Positions 59,788 to 64,000 of a stretch of DNA of 64,000 nt are shown in pieces. Origin of the DNA: Lactarius indigo. Taxonomy: Eukaryota > Basidiomycota > Agaricomycetes > Russulales > Russulaceae. How positions within the stretch are numbered: position 1 is the first letter of the stretch; each line of letters opens with the position of its first letter. Location of the stretch: contig JAFKAC010000166.1 in the NCBI GenBank assembly GCA_025766275.1, positions 34,401 to 98,400 of the forward strand, written 5' to 3'. A program made the translations under genes and the position numbers. Under the pieces are notes generated by a model. That model was not told where the DNA came from. It worked only from the letters and a program-made list of their open reading frames with translations, and made no database searches.

Positions 59788-60247
59788 GTGGATTCATATT
59801 TCTTGTTGTATATCTCGTCTTGGTGACGGAGCCGGCACACGTTATGATCTCAAGGTTTCCACTGGTTGCCCATTTCCATCCACTGTATTTTCGCATCATT
59901 TGTATCATGCTGCATTATCACGTAGGGTCGTCAACCTGACCACCGGCTTATAGCATACTCGTTAATTTCATTCGTGTATTGCATTGGATCTCCACGGAAG
60001 TGACTTAGTAAATGTACGCCTCGTATCTGTCTCAACTCTTGTAGTCTAGCTAGAGCTGAGTCAACTGAAAGGCATGAGCTTGCTCGCTCGTTCTAGGTTC
60101 GTCTAGCTTTGTATACAAGTCATGCAACCCCCTCGCAGATTTGAACTGACACAGATCTGTGACGGTACGCCGAACCATATCGACACAAAGACAATATCCA
60201 GAAGCCAGAGTAAAGCAAGAGAAAGCACGTAAAAAAAAATCTCATCT
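59788..60247. other. convergent spacer, no gene seen
   Basis: This stretch lies between the Ser/Pro-rich gene and TRAPPC2L. It is A/T-rich, with an A run near 60230 just beyond the TRAPPC2L stop. No coding or RNA signal was seen. Confidence 0.5.
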
Positions 60248-60870
60248 TTATTCATTAGGAACGTGAAGCGCGCCTGACGCGCGTGCGACCTCGTCGACAC
60301 GTCGACGGAAAGACGCCCACTGAGGGCTGCCAACTACTAGGGCATGGTCGGCCGAGGTCGTGGCGTCAAGCGGCGTGTTAAGTTTGAGGAACGGGTTGGC
60401 CGCGGCACGATAATAAGCCCAGTGCAACGCCTTGAATACCTGCATTGGTCGCACGAAGGTATCAGAGAAGGGGGAAGCGAGAGAAGGGGGAAGAGAACGC
60501 ACGGAGATGACGTCGGCGTCGCGCACGACGGCATCGGAGAGCGCGAGCGCGAGTACGATCTTTAGCTTGAGCGGCGTGACGTACCCGTACACGGCGACCT
60601 CCTCGAGCGCATACAGAAAGCCGAGGTAGCTCTCAGCGGGCGCTTTGGGCGCCGCGGCGACTGGTGGGGGGAGGAGCTCTCAGCTGCTTTGTTAGACGGG
60701 TTGCACAAGGGCTTACCGCGCTCGTCGATCACGTCGAGGGAGATGTGGGCGAGGTAGTGGTATTTGAGCGGGTCGTCGGGCGAATTGGAGAACGCGCGTA
60801 CGAGGATTGGGTGGTTCTGGGGAGAGATGAAGGCGACGGCAGCGAGGCCGAGGTTCGTTTGCCCAGGCAT
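60248..60870 (-). CDS. TRAPP complex subunit 2-like (TRAPPC2L/Tca17)
   Basis: The exons give MPGQTNLGLAAVAFISPQNH, PILVRAFSNSPDDPLKYHYL, AHISLDVIDER spliced past a gtaagc donor, then PAESYLGFLYALEEVAVYGY, VTPLKLKIVLALALSDAVVR, DADVISV and, after an intron, VFKALHWAYYRAAANPFLKL. It ends GALHVPNE. The order beta-strand (VAFISPQNHPILVR), YHYLAHISLDVIDE and YGYVTxxKxKIVLAL is the longin-like sedlin fold of TRAPPC2L. The first in-frame ATG at 60918 adds an unlikely basic leader, so 60870 was chosen. The protein helps assemble TRAPP, the Rab GEF for ER-Golgi and Golgi traffic. It is head-to-head with the Nop6-like gene, 169 bp apart. Confidence 0.88.
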
Positions 60871-61039
60871 TTCTCGATTTTCTCTCGAGAGCCTGGCCCT
60901 GAAAGCGTTCACTGGCACAAAGTCGTTTCCTTTTTCGGCGGACCTGATTCATCATTCCTGCTACGGTGTGTCTACCTGCTACTGCTGAATGCGCAAAAAA
61001 AATTCAAAGGGACTTCTTTGAAGCGACCTTGTGACAGCC

Positions 61040-62213
61040 ATGCCCTCGGACCAACCTGCGCGTCTAACCAAAAAGCAGAAAAAGGCTACTGCCTTTCGCG
61101 AGCGCAGCAAGGGCAAGGGCAAGCTTGACCCTGTACCCCGACGCTCGCGAACTAAAACTGGCGACCACGGCGGCGATGACGACGACGACGACGCTAATGC
61201 GGTTCCTGCCATGGAGGATCAAGCTCCGGCTGACATTATGGGCGATGCGGCGAGAGATACGGAGGGGGACAAGGGCCGTGTTAGGGCTCCGAAGGCGGCT
61301 TCGCTTGGCGCAGTGGAAACAACGAAGAAGAAGCGTAGGCGAGAGGACGGGGAGGCGCAACCGGGGCCTGTGGCGAAGAGGGCGCGCGGCTCTAAGAAGA
61401 TTCCTACGGCGGCCAACGAGGCGGGTGCGGGCGTGAACGAGTCGGAGACAGGGAACGAGGAGAGTAAGCAGCGGTTTATTTTATTCGTAGGTATGTCCGT
61501 CCTTTTCCTCTACCATAAACCAAACGTCAAACTAAGCGTCCTTTAAGGAAACCTCAAGTATACCACCACGCGCGAAGCGATCCAAGGCCACTTCTCTGTC
61601 TGCGGTGCGTTTGCTTCCCCCTCGTCTAACACGGACGGATCCCACTAACACCTTAAAAACACACGCAGACCCGCCACCGACGGTGCGCCTGCTCACGCCA
61701 AAGGTCACGCGCACCGGCGCGATCGTCGCCAAGTCTAAGGGCTGCGCTTTCCTCGAGTTCTCAACACGACCCACATTACAGGCCGCCCTCCGTTTGCACC
61801 AGTCGGAGCTTGATGGGAGGCGGATCAACGTCGAGCTTACCGCAGGTGGTGGTGGCAAGGGAGATGCACGGCTAGCGAAGCTCAAGGCGCGGAACAAGGA
61901 GCTCGCGGCGCAGCGGGTACGTCTTCCCCCCCGTTTTGCTCGCGTGTTACACCTACTGGCTACCACTTCGTAGACGCGGCGGTCGCATAAGACGGTTTCA
62001 GAGCGAGAAGGCACGGCGCTACAGGAGAGTCTGCAGCCGCAACGTTTCTCAACGACATCCGGGGAGGGCGCAGTGCCGCACACGAAGCGCACCTGGACAG
62101 TGGGCGAGGAAGACCACGGTGGTGGGAATCGTGAAGGAAAGAAGACGAAAAAGAAGCGCGGTGCTCGCACGAAAAGCTGGGGAACAGGAGTGAATGCACT
62201 ACCTATTGGATAA
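61040..62213 (+). CDS. RRM protein, Nop6-like ribosome biogenesis factor
   Basis: The N-terminus (MPSDQPARLTKKQKKATAFR) is strongly basic and leads to a long charged linker with a D run and KKKRRREDGE-type nuclear signals. The RRM follows: QRFILFV spliced to GNLKYTTTREAIQGHFSVC (RNP2 region), then an exon beginning DPPPTVRLLTPKVTRTG and SKGCAFLEFSTRPTLQAALR (RNP1), and LDGRRINVELTAGGGGKGDA. The C-terminal tail is Lys/Arg-rich (GGNREGKKTKKKRGARTKSW) and ends VNALPIG. The layout, a single RRM flanked by basic tails and GGGGKG after the fourth strand, is that of yeast Nop6, a 40S biogenesis factor. It ends 113 bp from the convergent Sed5 stop. Confidence 0.82.
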
Positions 62214-62326
62214 CTGGCTTTGGTATGCGTGCGAATTAGATCTATTTGACGGAAGTCCGAGCTTCGTAAGGTGCGTGTGCATAAGTATATACAATCGCGG
62301 TGAGGCGCAGCCACAGCAGGAAAGTG

Positions 62327-63712
62327 TCATGATACTAGAATAAAAATCAAAAACTACAGAGGTACCAGTCAGCCACTTTACTCTCAAAAGCCCATAGGCG
62401 AACCCAAAGGGAGGGAGACGCACGAAAACAATGAGCACACCAAAGACTTTGAGCATGAGCCACCGGTTGCTCGAAATGCTGGCATAGTACTTGAGCAGCT
62501 CGCGCTGCGCGCCCCCGACGTTCGATGCGATGTCGAGCGTGTCGGCGTCGATCCGCTGGACCGTCTCGCGCTGCTCTGCGACCATGTGCGCGAGCTGGTT
62601 GAAGATCTGGCCAAGTTCCGCGATCGTAGTCTCGATCGACTCGATAGCTGAGGAGCGAGACTGAATGTAAGTGTCCTGCATGGGTCAACGTGAGCACGTC
62701 AGCGATTCGCCTCAGACTAGTATCAAGGGGAGGGACGCACTTGTTGCTCCACGAGTTGCATCTGCTGAAACGCGCCACCGCTGCCATTTGGTGCGCTAGT
62801 TCCACCCTCAGCTGATTCGAGATCCAAGGCGAGCATGCGTTATTGGCGTTGCTCGTCCTTTGCCCTTCGTATCAAGCCGGCCAGAGGAACCATCGCCATG
62901 GGTCCTGTCGCTGTGTGCTTGCGATAGAAATGAGTCTGAAACAGGTCGGATCAGACCGGAGGCACGCCGATAGGAAGAGCTGACTGACTCGCTGGTGCCT
63001 GGTTGGCGGCCGTGGCAGCAGAGTACATGAACTGTTCTGTTCGGTCTTTCGACTCTGTTCCTGTTCTTTTTAACGTAATTATTAAAATCGAATCAGACGG
63101 GGTAGCTCTTGAGATGGCGCCACGCACTGAGTCCGGACTTCCAAACATCTTTAAACGTCATACTCGTGTCCGCGAGGCTGTTCTGCCAACAGCATGACGA
63201 CGTTGTGGTTGTGCTCCTCAATCTGCTTCCCTTCGGCCGACTTTGGAACCCCTTGTGCTTTACGTTGTTTCACGTACGCCTGGAGCGTCGCAATCTGCTT
63301 GTTGATATTTGCGATATCTTGCTTGATAACGAAAGTGAGTTCCTGAAGATGTCACGAGAGGTCAGGGTCGTGACAGGAGGAGTAAGGAAAGAGCCACATA
63401 CGCTGATTTCGACTGGCCGGTCATCGAACAGCGTTTTACGTTTCGCCACTGAAGCAGGGCAGTTAGTGGCCCTCCGACGTAGAAGAAAGGGTATGAGTAC
63501 AAACATTGTGCCAACTTTCCGAGCTTGACGGTTGTGCTGCTGATATCTTTGCCGATAGCGCTGGCCATGTGGGTAAACTCGCTTTTACTGTCGGCGCGTG
63601 CTTGCTTGTCCAGAAGACGCTGCTTGTCGGTATTTCTTACAGGCACAGAAGAACGATTACGAATTGAATCCACGCAGGCGAGGAATTCGTTCGTACGGTC
63701 TTGTACTGGCAT
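62327..63712 (-). CDS. SED5: Golgi Qa-SNARE Sed5 (syntaxin-5)
   Basis: The ATG at 63712 gives MPVQDRTNEFLACVDSIRNR, the Sed5 opening that binds the SM protein Sly1, then EFTHMASAIGKDISSTTVKL. Further exons read AKRKTLFDDRPVEIS, IKQDIANINKQIATLQAYVK, EEHNHNVVMLLQNSLAD, DRTEQFMYSAATAANQA and LDLESAEGGTSAPNGSGG. The SNARE motif follows: DTYIQSRSSAIESIETTIAE, LGQIFNQLAHMVAEQRETVQ and RIDADTLDIASNVGGAQREL, with the central-layer Gln in VAEQ. The membrane anchor is SSNRWLMLKVFGVLIVF, spliced over a 67-nt intron to FLIFILVS. The last exon stops at 62327. Sed5 drives ER-to-Golgi and intra-Golgi membrane fusion. Confidence 0.92.
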
Positions 63713-64000
63713 GCTGGAATAGATAAGATTAATGGGGAGGTAGCCGGTAAATGGAGAAGTGAAACGAGTGTGGGTGTATGCGTAGACCACTGGGCACAGG
63801 CACGACGATATTTGGAAGGAGGTCACGCATCACTGTCACGCGTGACATTTGATAAAACAGGTCAAACTGCTCCCGACTCGAAACGAAACGAAACGATTGC
63901 GCTCTCCGCGTCGGGCAACACCGCATCATTTGCATGCGTTGGATAAGACTATTAAGTCCTCCAACTCTGCTCAAATTCCCCCAACTTCCCCACAAGCTTT
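63713..64000. other. upstream region of SED5 at the window edge
   Basis: No gene can be supported. The short frames here carry no known motif, and the neighbour lies outside the window. Confidence 0.4.

Noticed and set aside
61532..62314. 260-codon minus-strand frame
   Set aside because: It is antisense to the RRM of the Nop6-like gene and shows no domain.

Overview
The window looks like nuclear DNA of a basidiomycete fungus, most likely an agaricomycete. Genes are compact and broken by many short introns (about 45-100 nt, GT-AG with one clear GC-AG). The recovered proteins are fungal: a PacC/Rim101 regulator, a Dal5-type permease, a fungal Goodbye-NACHT-ankyrin receptor, Rad7 and Sed5. No rRNA, convincing tRNA, CRISPR array or intact transposon was seen. 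Exons were joined by hand using splice signals and family conservation, so boundaries are inferences.

Left part (1-22 kb): mostly conserved genes that alternate strand. In order these are an unresolved gene (-), a DHA1 MFS exporter (+), a DCAF11/WDR23-like WD40 protein (-), a TBL1-like LisH-WD40 corepressor (+), RAD7 (-), a candidate Rrn10-like UAF subunit (+), mitochondrial ribosomal protein L13 (-), a GHITM-type Bax-inhibitor family protein (+), a monocarboxylate-type MFS transporter (-), the myosin II regulatory light chain (+) and SRP9 (+). Many neighbours are head-to-head pairs 100-280 bp apart.

Middle part (22-46 kb): an accessory block with every gene on the minus strand. It holds allantoinase, a large STAND/NLR receptor (Goodbye, NACHT, ankyrin repeats), a Dal5-like allantoate/ureide permease, a broken copy of the same NLR that has lost its NACHT core, a full-length ABCC exporter and a small-molecule-type SAM methyltransferase. 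Spacers here are long and appear non-coding. The allantoinase and the permease could act in one purine-nitrogen salvage route. The NLR and its decayed copy flank the permease.

Right part (47-64 kb): alternation resumes with PacC (+), TAF1 (-), a PA28-type proteasome activator (+), Rrb1/GRWD1 (-), an MGST3-like MAPEG protein (+), an unrecognised Ser/Pro-rich protein (+), TRAPPC2L (-), a Nop6-like RRM protein (+) and syntaxin Sed5 (-). The pacC promoter carries six GCCAAG sites within 119 bp, which points to direct autoregulation.

The signals most worth following are the PacC site cluster, the NLR with 315-bp ankyrin repeat blocks plus apparently decayed or intronised repeats, its NACHT-less sister, and the PA28 activator in a fungus.
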